Source: Parus major
Lineage: Eukaryota; Chordata; Aves; Passeriformes; Paridae
DNA length: 64,000 nucleotides
NCBI RefSeq assembly: GCF_001522545.3
Contig: NC_031768.1
Location: forward strand, 93,606,230 to 93,670,229
Direction of reading: 5' to 3'
A program made the position numbers and the translations under genes. Shown here piece after piece: positions 48,244 to 61,000 of this stretch. Position 1 is the first letter of the stretch. Each line of letters starts with the position of its first letter. The notes beneath the pieces are model-generated. The model saw nothing but the letters and a program-made list of their open reading frames with translations. It ran no database searches and was not told the origin of the DNA.

Positions 48244-49153
48244 TCATTATGCTGTCCTGCAGATGGCTGGAGGACTGAATGAAGTAGGTAGTGAATGTCA
48301 TTTGGAGGCAGCAGGTGAAAGAGGAATTGTTTAGGAATTGGAAGAAAAAAGAAGGTTTCATGGAATGAGGCTGTGAATCAGTGAGATGGATGCTAACACT
48401 AAGAAGTCAAGGATTAAAGGTTCTCAAGCATTTCTGTAGCTTGGACCTCATCTTAATGCAAGGAACTGTCTTTCAAATCTGTACAGAAACCAAATTCTCT
48501 AGTTCTTTGGTCTAGAAAAATACAATCAGTGCTGTAGCTAAGGTGATTATGAACATGGAGGAATCATGTTGGGAGAGTATGTGCAGTGGTCCCTGAGTCT
48601 TTGAATGTTACTTAGCAACTGCTAAGGAAGAGTCAGCAGGGTATGACAAGCCAGGCATCCAGAGACCACCAGTAAATGCTGTATAGGCAGAATATAAGGT
48701 AACTATCAGTATAGGCATTTTTTTTTTTTTAATTACTTTCTTTAAAGTAAGACAAACAAAGACTGATAGTGACATTCTTGCTTCTTCACAACCTAGATAA
48801 AGGGCCTGGTAAGTAGGACTTAGAAACAAATAAGATCTGTAAAAATTTTAAAGTAAAATATGCCTATTTTATTTCTTATTTTCCCCTCTCCACCTCTTCT
48901 TGTCTTCCCTGTTCTAGGCTTGGTGTTGTCCTCTTTGGTCTGCCCACAGGCAATTTACTGCCCCTTCATTTGCCCATCTAAAATATGCAGTTTCCTGTAT
49001 ATTCCATATACCACAGGTAAATTTTAACAAAGGCAAAAGGGCCTCCAGTCATTGGAAAGAGTTTGGAGAACACTTACCTGAATGTTTCTGAGCGTTGTTC
49101 TGCTTCTAGCTGCTCAGCATGTCTTGGCTGCCCCAGGTCTGCACACTCTGACC

Positions 49154-52100
49154 ATGAACAGCAATTCCTCCCTCAGCAATGGGAAAGGCCTGAGGAACCT
49201 GACCACGGAGGAAGATGGGGCAGTCAGAGTCACCGAGTCCATTGCTATAATTGTCATTGCCATCTTCATCTGTTTGGGCAACTTGGTGATTGTTGTCACT
49301 CTGTATCGCAAGTCATACCTTCTCACCTTGAGCAACAAGTTTGTGTTCAGCCTGACCCTCTCCAACTTTCTACTCTCCGTACTGGTGCTGCCTTTTGTTG
49401 TCACCAGCTCCATCAGGCGAGAATGGATCTTCGGGGTTGTTTGGTGCAATTTCTCCGCTCTGCTCTACATGCTGATCAGCTCAGCCAGTATGCTCACTCT
49501 GGGACTCATAGCTATAGACAGGTAAGCTGCTCTTTGGTAATTGTAACAAATTGTCTGCTCCTCTGGTAGAGTAACTCACTGCCTGTTCACTGAGTTGAGA
49601 AGCACTGCAGAGGGTAACATGGTGTACTGCTGGAATGTCATTTTTACTTCAGCCCCTCCTGAAATTTCGATGTGGAGCAAGAGAAAGTGATGTCATCAGT
49701 AATGGAAAATGCAGACATTGATCTGGAGTTTTTTAAAGCAGGTTTCTGAGCCTGTTTGAAGAAAAAAGAACTAGATATTAGGATCATTAAAGAGTGTTCT
49801 TTTCTTTCTCGTATGTCTTTTATGCTCCTGTGGACTACTTTTCTTGCCCCGCAGGTACTACGCTGTGCTGTACCCGATGGTTTATCCGATGAAGATAACG
49901 GGCAACAGAGCAGTGGTAGCTCTTGTGTACGTGTGGCTGCATTCCCTTATTGGCTGCCTCCCTCCCCTTTTCGGCTGGTCCTCCTTGGAGTTTGACCAAT
50001 TCAAGTGGATGTGTGTGGCAGCCTGGCACAAGGAGGCTGCCTACACGGCCTTTTGGCAGATCTGGTGCGCGCTGCTGCCGTTCGTGGTCATGATGATCTG
50101 CTATGGATTCATATTCCGTGTGGCAAGGATTAAGGCCCGCAAAATCCACTGTGGGAGTGTTGTCATTGTGGAGGAGGACTCACAGAGGAACGGGAGGAAG
50201 AACTCCAGCACCTCCACGTCCTCCTCTGGCAGCCGAAGGAACGCTTTCCAAGGGGTTGTTTACTCTGCCAACCAGTGCAAAGCTTTCATAACCATCTTGG
50301 TTGTCATCGGAGCTTTCGTCATTACGTGGGGACCTTACATGGTGGTAATAACATCAGAGGCACTTTGGGGTAAAAACAGTATTTCCCCTGCTTTGGAGAC
50401 ATTGGCTACATGGCTGTCCTTTTCCAGTGCCATTTGCCATCCGCTAATTTATGGGCTGTGGAACAAGACAGTGCGCAAGGAACTCCTGGGGATGTGCTTT
50501 GGGGATCGGTATTACCGCAAGTCCTTTGTTCAGCGGCACAGGACATCGAGGCTCTTCAGCATTTCCAACAGGATCACAGGTAAGATGTGGCTGCAAAAGA
50601 CACTTCCATAATACCACCAAGAGCAAGGCTTCCTGTCTGCCTGTGCTTGGCACATTTCAGGGCTCTGTAAAGAGAGTTGGATGTTTCTGGAATTTTCAGC
50701 AGTCTTTCATCATTCAGGTTATAGACATTTGAAAGGAGACTCCTCTTTTTTTATAGTTAACATCTTTCTCCTACTGTAGTAAAACTTTCTCAGGCAGAGG
50801 AGACATAGTGATAAGGTTAATAAAAATAATTTATTTTCTTCTTTCTCAAGCATTTCCTTTTGTGTGCCTTCCACTTTGTGTTGCCCAGATTTGAGCTCTA
50901 CCAGCAGTACTTTTTACTGCACTTTTTCTTTGATTAATGGCCTCATGCTACAACTCTCTAAAATCCACTAAGGTTCCACTGGCGTAACTGTTTCTGCAAG
51001 TTCAGCTTTTATGCTTGATGGTTGGGAAGAAAAGGTCATAAGCAAAGTAAAACTATGGTGTAAAACCATGGAGTTATTTGGTGTGTCCCCAAGTTGGAGA
51101 CTGAGACCTCCAGTTGCTCAGTTTGTTGGTTTCTTGTTTTTTTCTTTTTTAAAGTAGCAATGCAATGACATTCAGATTTTTAATAAGTTCCCTGGTCATG
51201 TACAGAAGCTTCCAAATATAGAACATCTTCAAGGGATATTTCATGCAGAGGCAAGAACTGAAATTATTTAATTGGGAAGGATGATCTAAAATGCAGAGGG
51301 AAGATGAGAGCAGCAAGGCGTCCATTATCTTTTCTACAACCTGAACACTGGGAGAGACTGTCATGTAAATTAAAGAGTTAAGGAGCTGTAGCCACATTAC
51401 AAGCTCCAGGAGCTTTGGCAAGTCTGTATCCAGAAAATGCTGTGGATTAATACATTGGAAACTGAGGGAAAAAACAGGAAGGGAAAAGACAGGAAATTTC
51501 TTTCTTTTTCCAAGTGATAAAGTTGAAGCTGTCAGCTTCAACTGACATCAGATGTCTTAGCTGGAGGCTGACAGGGAAGTGAAAAAGACCCCCAACAAAC
51601 TCACAACAGAATCTCAAGGTAGGATCCAAAACAGCACCTTTTGTAAAAATCTCACAGATCTCCTCCCTTCTTGTTTTGGAGATTTGAAAGAAGTTGGGCA
51701 TCTCTGTGCCCCAGCCTTCCTCCTAAGCTTCTTCCCAACACTAATGGCCTGTCACAGCTGCTGGTGGCTACCAGGTTATTCTCTGTCTAGAGGATGTCTG
51801 GCAAATCTCCCCATCCATGTAAGAGCATACACTTGGTGCTCAGCCTGTCTGGCTGATAAAACACATGGACTTGCAACAAGAGTGAGAAGGAGATGGTGCA
51901 GAGAGAAAGGAGACTTGCCTTTCCAAACCTGAGAGCTGCTGACTGGATTTCTAAGATGGGGAGTCCAGAAGGCTCTCTGCTTCAGCAAGGTCAGTTTTAT
52001 ATGCAGAATAATAAATAAGGCAGTACAGTGGGTATTACTGGAAGAGGTTTTTACCATTGCAAACTCCTTAACCATTCACTGTATAACAAAAATAAAACTT

Positions 52101-55100
52101 TCTTGCAGATTTGGGACTATCTCCTCACCTTACTGCCCTCATGGCAGGTGGGAGGCCACTGGGAAACAGCAGCAGCACAGGAGACACAGGTTTCAGCTGC
52201 TCACAGGATTCAGGTAACTGCAAGTCTCTTGCTCCCTACTTGGGCAGAAGTTTGCACTTGGCAGCAGTCTCGTGGACAGTCAGTATTTACACCCAGAGAT
52301 GTCTCCTGGTAGACTAATGACATGAAACATCTGTTCCAGCTGTTCCAACAAAACTGCTGCAGTTGCTTTTTGCCTCCTTTGCTCTCAATAGCTGTACTTG
52401 CAAAATGCTGCTTACAGAATGGTGACCCTCCCTTGGTAATGTGTCCTAGGAACAAAACTCACTGCTTGTGTGCCCTTCTCCTTCAGTTTCTGTTGTTCTT
52501 TGGAGACTTTCTCTGGATCCACAAAGAACAGAGCAACAGAGTGCTGTGAAGAATGTGCTTCTCTGTTTCCTATTTTGTAAGAGACTTTGTTCATCCTGCA
52601 GTGTAAACATACACACTTAGGATGGTTTCAGCTTATGATTTCATTACTACTCAAGATTTCTCAATTGAAGATGGTTTGGAAAAGGGAAAAAGTGTTCTGA
52701 TGGTAATCAGATCTATCTATCTAGATCTATCCAGATCTAGATTTTTCTGGCAGCTAACTCAGCTACCAGTCCTTAACTGCAGTTATTATTTTAGAGAGTA
52801 TTTCTGCTCTAGAGACACCAGAGGGTGATCTTTTAAAGGTTGCTTGGTGTAAGGGGTTTGCTTTCTACTTTTGTAAAGGAAGCCTGTGGAGCTGGCATTT
52901 ATTTTTGGTAGTTGTTTTGTGCTGGTAGTTTTCTGCCTGTTGTGGATATCCCACAAGTTGTATGTGATAAAGGAGAGCAGCCTGCTGGTAAACCTGACTC
53001 AGTTAAGAGGATGCGGTGTTTCCATCTTGTGACAGCAGTTTAAACAAATGAACAAAACTAAAGCCATACCAAAATGCTGTTAGAAGTGCCACTGCTGGTT
53101 AAGGAGGGAGCACAGTCCATAGCCTGGCAATGGATATACAGTGATCCACTGTGAAATGCTGTTTCACTTCAGATGCTTTTACTGTGAGTTACTAAAGAGC
53201 AGAAGGAAGCCTTAGTCCCTCTTCCCCATGCTTGCTGCATGTAGTATGTGATCCTGGGGCCTGTGATGGCCAGTCCCTAATGAGAAGACTTCCCAATCCT
53301 TCCAATGAAAGCTGACCTGATTCTTTTCCTGTGCAGTGTTTTAATTTGAGCTGAAATTTACTTACAAAAGCTGGGTTTAGACGTCTTTTGAAGGAACTGC
53401 TGAAAATAGGCTGAAAACTTTTTGCCAAGATACTGTATCCCAGTGCTACTGTTTTACTTGGGGGCTCTTGTTCTTTTCAGGAACAGATACAATGCTTCTT
53501 GAAGATTATAGCTCAGATGGCCCTCATGCCCCACACTGCATCTGTCCCCCTCGAAGGAGGAGTTCAGTCACATTTGAAGATGAGGTGGAACAAATTAAAG
53601 GTGAGTGTAGGGGCACATATGAAAATGCTCAGAGTCAGCAATATTGATTGTGCATGAAGCCTCCCAGGACCTGGAGAATTGTCTTGAAAAGCATCTGACC
53701 ACTGTTTGCTTTGACAGACCCGATCAATCATGCAGGTACAACAGAAAGCAAAATCATGTCTTTATTCCAGATCTCAACCAGCAGCAGGCAAGGACAAGAG
53801 TTAGAAGCTGGTATTCCCTGCATAGATATTTAAATTAAATTGCACAGCAGTATCCTCTCGGCAATTCCACTCGTCTTGGTGGCTGTTACATTCTATTTTG
53901 TGTTTCTTGGGGAATATATTTTCCTGTCCTCATAGTTTAATTGCATTATTCCTGTGTTTCTCATTTGCTGTCTTTTCTCAACTTTGTCACTTACAGACTT
54001 GAAATTCTTCCATTTACAGACTTAAATGATCTCAATATAATTTTATTCTGATTAATTTACTTTTTTTTACTTAAATTCTTTGCTTTACTGGGTGTGTTTC
54101 TCAGCAGATGGACTGCAATTTTTTCAGTCAACTTGCTTGTTGATTCTGGGCTAGCAGAACATTGCTGTCATCATCTGTAAAATGTCAGAACATTAATTTA
54201 TGCTGAGTTACAATAATGTCAATAGAAGACTTGATAATAACAACTGAATTTTCTAAACAATACATGATTGTGGATAGGATGAAAATGAGCAGGATGCCTT
54301 TAAGAATCAAGTAATAATAAAACCTGAAATAATGAGAAAACTGTCTCTATGGAATTTTTAAACATCTTGGCAAAATTCCCTTTTGTCCTCTTCCCAGCAT
54401 GAGATGAATATTTCATTGTACAAACACATTAGCATACATTTCCCACTATCTTTCTGAGTGATTACGTAGGAGCACACATCTAATTTCTTGTGAAAGAGGG
54501 AAGTCTCAGTGCACAAGTCCCCACAGGTTTAGCAATTCTTGGTGAGTCTCAGGACTTTCAGCACCCTGAAGCTTTAAATTATTTCAGAAGCCTCACTGAA
54601 GAGTCACATTTAGGATGAACTCTTGTATTGCTCAACATGTTGGTGAGTAGAGAGGTGTACAGATGCTACAAAAACAGCTGCAGCAACACAGATTATGTCA
54701 GGTCATTCTGAAGCTTTGTGCTCATAGAATGGTGTAGGAAGTATTGTTCTAATATGAGTATTGTTGATAAATGTGTACTAATTTTGCAGAGGGCATGATC
54801 ATACCTTTACAACAGGATCTATATTAGTTTTCAAGCCTTTGCACAGTCATGCTTACCAACTGTTACCTTTTTCTTTTTTTCTTTTTTTCAGAAGCTGCAA
54901 AGAATTCTGTTCTTCATGTAAAAGCTGAAGTCCATAAATCTCTGGACAGTTATGCAGCCAGCCTGGCCCGAGCTATAGAAGCTGATGTGAAACTCAGCCT
55001 GTTTGGGGAAGATGCTTTACCAGGAGCCCTGTTCCCCTTGTGGACTCCTGCAGGAAGCAGTGGGAACGCCCGGCGTGGTGCCAGGCCCCATGCCAGCCAA

Positions 55101-55139
55101 AGACTGAAGTTGCAGAGCATCGATGAAGGGAACGTTTGA
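49154..55139 (+). CDS. GPR161: GPR161, ciliary G protein-coupled receptor
   Basis: Five coding exons: 49154-49521, 49855-50579, 52109-52213, 53481-53600 and 54892-55139; GT-AG throughout and in phase, 521 aa (human 529). It is an orphan receptor of the primary cilium that raises cAMP/PKA and represses Hedgehog signalling (family knowledge). Exon 2 carries TM1-TM3 ([36 protein letters not shown]); exon 3 carries the [14 protein letters not shown] motif, TM4-TM7 with HPLIYGLWN in place of NPxxY, and helix 8. The third loop has [18 protein letters not shown], the basic motif linked to TULP3/IFT-A ciliary entry. The tail has the PKA-like site [11 protein letters not shown] and the amphipathic helix [17 protein letters not shown] that binds PKA regulatory subunit I in mammals. 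ATG 49154 matches the human start, in ACCATGA context, 17 bases after a possible acceptor at 49135-49136. An in-frame ATG at 49082 could add 24 residues. Confidence 0.96.
50580..52108 (+). other. GPR161: GPR161 intron between coding exons 3 and 4
   Basis: I see no coding exon or named repeat here. The donor gtaaga follows the receptor core, and the acceptor is ttcttgcag|att. Open frames are short and without family resemblance. Confidence 0.6.
53601..54891 (+). other. GPR161: GPR161 last intron
   Basis: Donor gtgagt at 53601, acceptor after a run of T and C (cttttttttca g) at 54891. The intron is A/T-rich, with no recognised repeat or exon. Confidence 0.6.
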
Positions 55140-56087
55140 CGTGAGCACTGGAGTAGGAAAACAGAATGAAACCACTAAGCGGGGCCTACTGCAACTGGTA
55201 GTGTTTCACCAGAACCAGGACACCTTGTTGAAATGTTTCCAGTGTTTTTTCAACACCTGGAAACAGCTGGATTCTGGTCCTTGCATCAGCATTTTGCAGC
55301 AGTGTTTGTTTACTGGTTAGGGTGCTACTGACTCTTCTGCCACATCACTATCACACAGTGCATAGAAATGCAGGGCTTGGTTTCATTGACCAGATGGTTA
55401 GTCAGTTGAATCTTGGGTCCATTATTGGCCAAAGCTAATACAGGAACAAAACAAAAAAGGTATGTGCAGTGTTTAATTCATTGTTACATCCATCCTGTTC
55501 TGACCACCAGGATAATTGGTTGACACTTGATAGCTGGAGTGCTCTGACAGGAGCTTGTGCATTGGATAGTACATAAAGCCTTAATGCCTCAGGCTCCCAG
55601 CTGAGGAACTTCAGTAAGGGCAAAACCTGAACTTTTAAGAGAGCTCATGCAGATTGTAGGTACTTACCTTTGCTGGGGGATATTTCAGTCTGTTCAGCCA
55701 TCAGAATGCCAGATCTGACATTGGAACTGTGCTTTGCTTCAGCAGCATGGGACACCAGCTCCTCTGGATGTAATGAATGGGAGTAAACATGCTGGGAACA
55801 GCACAGAGATGAGATTTGAGGAAATTATTAGTGCAGAATTCTTAGTTTCTCTGAGAACTTCAGCTCATGTCCCTGGTTTTGCTGTTATTTAAAGGGCACT
55901 CTGTGGCTGTGCTAAGCTTGACAGAATATAAATATTACCACTTCATATTCAGGATTCATCTAGAGAGAAGAATATTAGCTGTTTTTTTTTTTTTAATCAT
56001 GAGGGAATGTATTTAAGCTGTAGTTACCTCAGTGCTTCTATTTCTTGGAGTATTAATACATTAATCTCAAAAATAAGAACATTTGGC

Positions 56088-56240
56088 ACTTATATTGCAC
56101 TTTGCATGTTCTTAAGCACTGTACAGACATTACCTTGTTAGGCCTTTGTGAGAGGGTTGATCAGCCCTGCTTGCCAAAGAAGGGGAACTCGGCACAGCCA
56201 AGCTGCTGGCAGTGAAACAAGATGCAAAGGTGGGAAGTTC
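56088..56240 (+). repeat. MIR-like ancient SINE remnant
   Basis: The blocks ggcacttatattgcactttgc, cttaagcactgtacagacatta, gcctttgtgagag, then aagaaggggaactcggcacagcc and tgaaacaagatgcaaaggtggg follow the order of a MIR-type SINE. It is diverged and the assignment is from memory. Confidence 0.45.
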
Positions 56241-56890
56241 TGTAAGGAAAAGAGGGATGAGAATATATCCAGCTTGAGGAACCTTTCTGTGCCTTCCTGG
56301 GCTACCCCTTTCTTACTTTGGGGGGGGTTAAAGCCCTGCCTTACTGTGTATTTCAAAGAGAGGGAGACATAAGTGAGCAGGATAATTCCTTGAGGAAATG
56401 AGTGTCAGTAGCAAATGGACTTAAGGACCAAGAATTTGCATTTGTTTACTCTGTGTCTGTTCCCCTGTGCCTCTACCTTTCCCCAGAAGTGCTTTGTATG
56501 AGGTTTTGCTGCAGACTGGAAATCAGGAGCAGGATGTTTCCGTATGGGTAAAAACAGGGTGTACACTCATTAAGTTTTGTCTTTGTGTGACTTTATTCAG
56601 AGGCACAGAAACAAAATGTTGTGAGGCAGAAAGGCAGAACCTTGGTCCAGTACTGTATTTAGACATCCTATTTGTCTGTGTTCCCGACTCAGAGATGTAT
56701 TTCAGCACAAGCTTATGTCCATCTCTGGACAAAGCAACTTGACTTTCTGAACTAGCCTGAATCTCATTGTGTTCCCATGTAAAATATAACTGCATGCTTA
56801 AAATTCAGTACATGGTTTGCTGATTTAAGAACAGGCTGTTAGAGCAAGAACACTTAAGCTTCAGTAAGATGGCTCTTAGCATAATGCAGG

Positions 56891-56896
56891 AATAAA
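56891..56896 (+). terminator. GPR161: Candidate GPR161 polyadenylation signal
   Basis: A canonical AATAAA about 1.75 kb after the GPR161 stop and about 1.1 kb before the TTF2 start. Confidence 0.4.
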
Positions 56897-57699
56897 TCAA
56901 TTAATAATAGTGAGGTTCTAACTCCTGCATTTTTTACTTCTAATGTGTTAGAGAAGTTGCACCTGTGGGCACTCGTTAGTAAAAAAAAAGAACAAAAAAT
57001 CCCAGTATTTGCCGGGAAACGCCCTGCAGCGAGGTCATTATTGCTGCCATTAACATTACAATCACTGTCTCCCTAGTACTCAATACTCCTTAAGCTGTAC
57101 ACTTGCCTGGAAGGATTTTGTCTGCATCCCTTTTATTCCGCACTCCTGCTTGAAACAAGTTGAGCAGAGTCGTAGCTGAATGTCGGAAGGGCACACACGA
57201 GTATGAATGCGTTGTGAAGGAGTAGGTGCCGGCCCAAAACGCTCTGCGTGTAGGAGAAAAAAATTCCAAGGCACGTGTGGAAGCACTAAATCGATAGTAT
57301 TGTGTAAAAAGCACGTTTTTCACACAGGTACTGAGACAAATGCAGCCTTCAGGCAGGTCAGGGGGGTTGCAAGAGTTTACACCATGGCTGAATTCGGCTG
57401 CCAGTGTTAATGTCACTAATCTGTTATTTACTGTAAATGTTGTTCATATTTTTGTAGACACGTTATAACCCTTCCATAACTGTTGTTACCGGAGTGGTTC
57501 TCTCACTTGAGTTGTCATTAACAAAAGCAGTAATTGAGAGATGCACACGTTTTGTAAAACTGTATTTCCCATCTTAAATACAGAAGAGAAAAAGAAAACA
57601 ACTTATTTCCGGTTCCTGATGGTCTGTGGTGGTTGTTTGTATTGTTATTTCAGCTTACATTCGTCTTTAAGTATTTTACTTATGAAAGTTTGTCCGGCT

Positions 57700-58042
57700 G
57701 GCAGGAAGAGCCTGTCAGGTGCGGCGGGTGGAGCCGTTTCCAGGACAGGGAGGTGTCCCGGGTGGAGCACGGCTCCCTCGGCACCGGGCAGGCTCTGGGA
57801 GCGCGGGCGCGCCGGTGCGGCACCGGTGCGGGGCCAGAGGCCACGCCCTCGAGACCACGCCCATCGCCGTGTGGCCACGCCCCTTAGTGTCTCCCCTCCC
57901 GCCCTCGAAGGGCATCGCGCAGCGCAGCGGCGATTGGCTCTCGCTCCCCGTGCCCTGCCCCTTCCCCGCGCTGATTGGTAGGAACGCCGGCCCGGCGGGA
58001 TTGGCTGGTTCAAAGAGGGGGGCGCGGCCGTACCGCTCGGCC
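57700..58042 (+). promoter_or_regulatory. TTF2: TTF2 promoter with three inverted CCAAT boxes and a CHR-like site
   Basis: GC-rich sequence upstream of the TTF2 start. ATTGG (inverted CCAAT) occurs at 57933-57937, 57974-57978 and 58000-58004, and TTCAAA (reverse complement TTTGAA, the CHR core) at 58009-58014. The distance from the middle CCAAT box to the CHR is about 31 bases. Two or more NF-Y boxes upstream of a CHR is the arrangement of DREAM/MMB-controlled G2/M genes such as cyclin B and CDC25C. No TATA box is seen. Direct evidence is motif presence only. Confidence 0.65.
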
Positions 58043-61000
58043 ATGGAGGCTGTGCCGTGCGCCGAGCACGGTGAGGGCCGGCCCGGGGTCCCCGTGAGGG
58101 CGGGTGTGTGGGGGGCTCGGCTTGATCAGTTCCGCGCTTTTCCGCTCCGCAGGGTCCCTCTGCTTCCTAAAAACTGGCGTCCGCGATGGCCCCAACAAAG
58201 GGAAGAGCTTCTACGTGTGCGGGACGCAGGGCCCCGATGCCTGCAGCTTCGTCCTCCCAGCGCCGTAGGTGCAGGGCAGGGGCGGCAGGAGGGGGTCGAT
58301 GGGACAGGGGATACACTTTGCTGTCCTCAAGGGAAGTTCACTGCCGTGACACCAATCGCAAGCTTGTTTTCTTACGTAGCCTTTGTTTATCGTAGGTGAT
58401 TGTTTTGCGGTGGCAGTTTCCTGGGCAGTTCGTCTTGTCTGTATTCTTCCGCTTCTCCTTTCCTCCTTTCAGGGTTCCTGCTTCTCACTGCTTGATCCAT
58501 GAGGGGTGCGTGGTGGAGCTGCAAGTCCTGGTTCAGCAGCCGGACAGAGATGAATACCAGTAAGTTCCTCAAATTTTTTAAAACCCGTATGTCTGCCTTC
58601 AAACGGGTGAAACCTATGTTTCTTCTTCCTTCTTTGTCCTATGTTCAGTGCTTAAAATAATGTTCTCAAACTGATTCTGACTCATGGTCGTTTAGTTTTT
58701 ACAGTTACACGTCAGAAAACCTGAATCTCCTGATTAAGTAGTTTTTCTGTAATGAGGATTTAACATCCACCTAAGCTGTACCTGTGTTCTTTGGGGAAGG
58801 GAGGGCTCTTTTTAGAGTATCTCATTTTTATGGCATCTTTGAAGACTTCCATTGTAGGATGCTGCCTCTTAAAAATAAAGATTGTTATTCTTAGGATCAA
58901 GAGTATCTTAGCTCTCCTTATTATTTATGAACAAGTGAGATAGTTGAACTACCAGTCATTCAAAGTGGAAACGGGTTTATTGCACATGTTGAAATATTTC
59001 GAATTGTTTGATTCTGACTGATATGGCAGTTTCCTTCTAAAATGGAAGAGGAAGAGGGTCATCGAGCCCTGAGGCCTTCACTTACCCTGTTTCCAAATGA
59101 TTGCCACTTTTATTAGCAGTTGCATCCAATAGTATAAACTTAGGTCATCAGATAATTTTTGTTTTTAATAGAATTGAACATAGCTCTGTGGTTGGGTTCA
59201 TCCAAAATCAGCATCAAATTCACCAGCGTTAACTCTGATTGCAGCAGTCCTGGTTGGCTGCTAGTTTAAGAAAGAAAGAAACAATATCCGAAGTATTTCT
59301 GTCCCTGAGTTGTTATAAAAATGAGGTGGCCTGTGCCGTGTAATTAAAAGAAGAGCTGTCTCCTTGCATCTAGAAATCATAAGAGGCTTCTAAGGCTCTA
59401 AACATAGACAGCATTTTTGCCTGAGCAGTTACTCTTCTGTTGCTAAAATTAAAAAAAAAAACCCAAACCCTAGGAATCTTTATTCAGAGAACACTACTCC
59501 TGTAAAAAGCTCTGTTGCTAGTGTTCATGGCCTTTTGTTATGCAAAGGTATGAATGTAAAGTACAGATTAACAGAACTTGTATATAATGGTTTTTGGTGC
59601 AAAGTACTTTTAAAAGAATGCTTAGAGCTTCTTTACTGGCTCCTGGGATTGAAATCTTGTTTTAATCCTTGGTAGGTTGTTTTACCGGTGCCTTAAGAGT
59701 AAGTTGAATGGGAAGAAATGGTGTGGAAGTGTCCCATGGCAGGTATGAGTGTCTTGTTTGTATTGTAGTATCACTTTATTCTGGCATGACTTTTCATTCC
59801 TTATACCATAATCACCTCTGAAATGACTTACTGGGAGATTCTATATTTTCCAATTGAGAAGTGTATCAGGCCTGCTGTCCTCTAGATAAGGATTATCTTT
59901 CTCCTGACTTGTGTGAAGTACTCACTGTTCTTTAGTCTTAGAAGAAACTTGGATTTGATTTCTGGCTGTCCTCTTTTGTGGAGATGGTGCTACTGGGACT
60001 TGATTCCAAAAAACAAGGGGAATGGCAAAGAAAGTTGAAAACCAGACTTTTTGTTTTGGATTTCTTATGAAATGTTTATCCTGATGCTGTTAAAATGATA
60101 GGAAAGATGACTTTGGTAGAGGATGAAGTCTTGCTTGAGGTGATCAGGTTGTGTGTGTTATTAACAGGCTTTAATAATTTGTACATTGGCATTTACTCCC
60201 ACGTACATATTGCAGGATCCAAAAGCTACCAAAGTGTCAAAACCCGTGGAAACCCAGCCCAGGACAGTACCTTTCTTCAATCCCACTAGCCAAAGAAATC
60301 CATTCAAAGTACTAGACAAGAATTGTGCTCCATCATCCTGGGAACAAATGAAGCAAAGAAATGGAGAGGAAAGTAAAGCAAAAGGAGTTAAAGCAGACAA
60401 TGAGTGTGTGCTGGTGTCACATAAAGAAAAGAAATCAACCTCTGATTCTTCCATAAAAACAGTACCTCTAGAAGAGCTCAAAAATAAAAAGAAATCACCC
60501 ACAGGAAGTAAAAGTGACCCAGAACTTCAGCAGACTACAGTGTCTCAATCTAAACTTTGCCTTTCTGAGACCAGGAAAGGGAAAAATACACTTTCAGAGG
60601 AAGAGAAATATGGTGGCAGTGACAGGGAATCCTGGAAGCCCTCTGATTGTGTGGACAAGGAGCCAGGAGCAAGATCAAAAGTCTTGCCACTAAGTGTTGG
60701 AAAGCAAACTACAAGTACCAAGCCTCCAGGGGAGGAGCAGCTGGGAGGAAAAAGCTTAAAAAGCTGTAGGGATAAAGAAACCAGAGAGAAAGATTGCACT
60801 AGTCAGAAGAATGGCGAAATGAAACCAGTGTCTAAGGAAGATACCACTTCCCCAGCAGGAGCACAGTCGACATCGAAGCATGCTGCCCTGAGAGGAGGGG
60901 CAGAGGCAGAATTGCCCAAGGCACAACTCGGGCCAGGGCTGCCACAGCCTCCTGGTGAAGCCTCTGGCAGTGACAGTGATGAAGTGCAATTTGTTTGTTC

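Larger units (their letters stand above)
55140..56915 (+). other. GPR161: Probable GPR161 3' UTR
   Basis: Downstream of the TGA at 55137-55139. The first AATAAA on the plus strand that I found is at 56891-56896, which would give a UTR near 1.8 kb. A MIR-like remnant lies inside it at 56.09-56.24 kb. The end is inferred from the hexamer alone; other endings up to the TTF2 promoter are possible. Confidence 0.4.

Noticed and set aside
47377..49154. A shared bidirectional promoter for TIPRL and GPR161
   Set aside because: The genes are divergent but have separate CpG islands about 2 kb apart with CR1 insertions between them.
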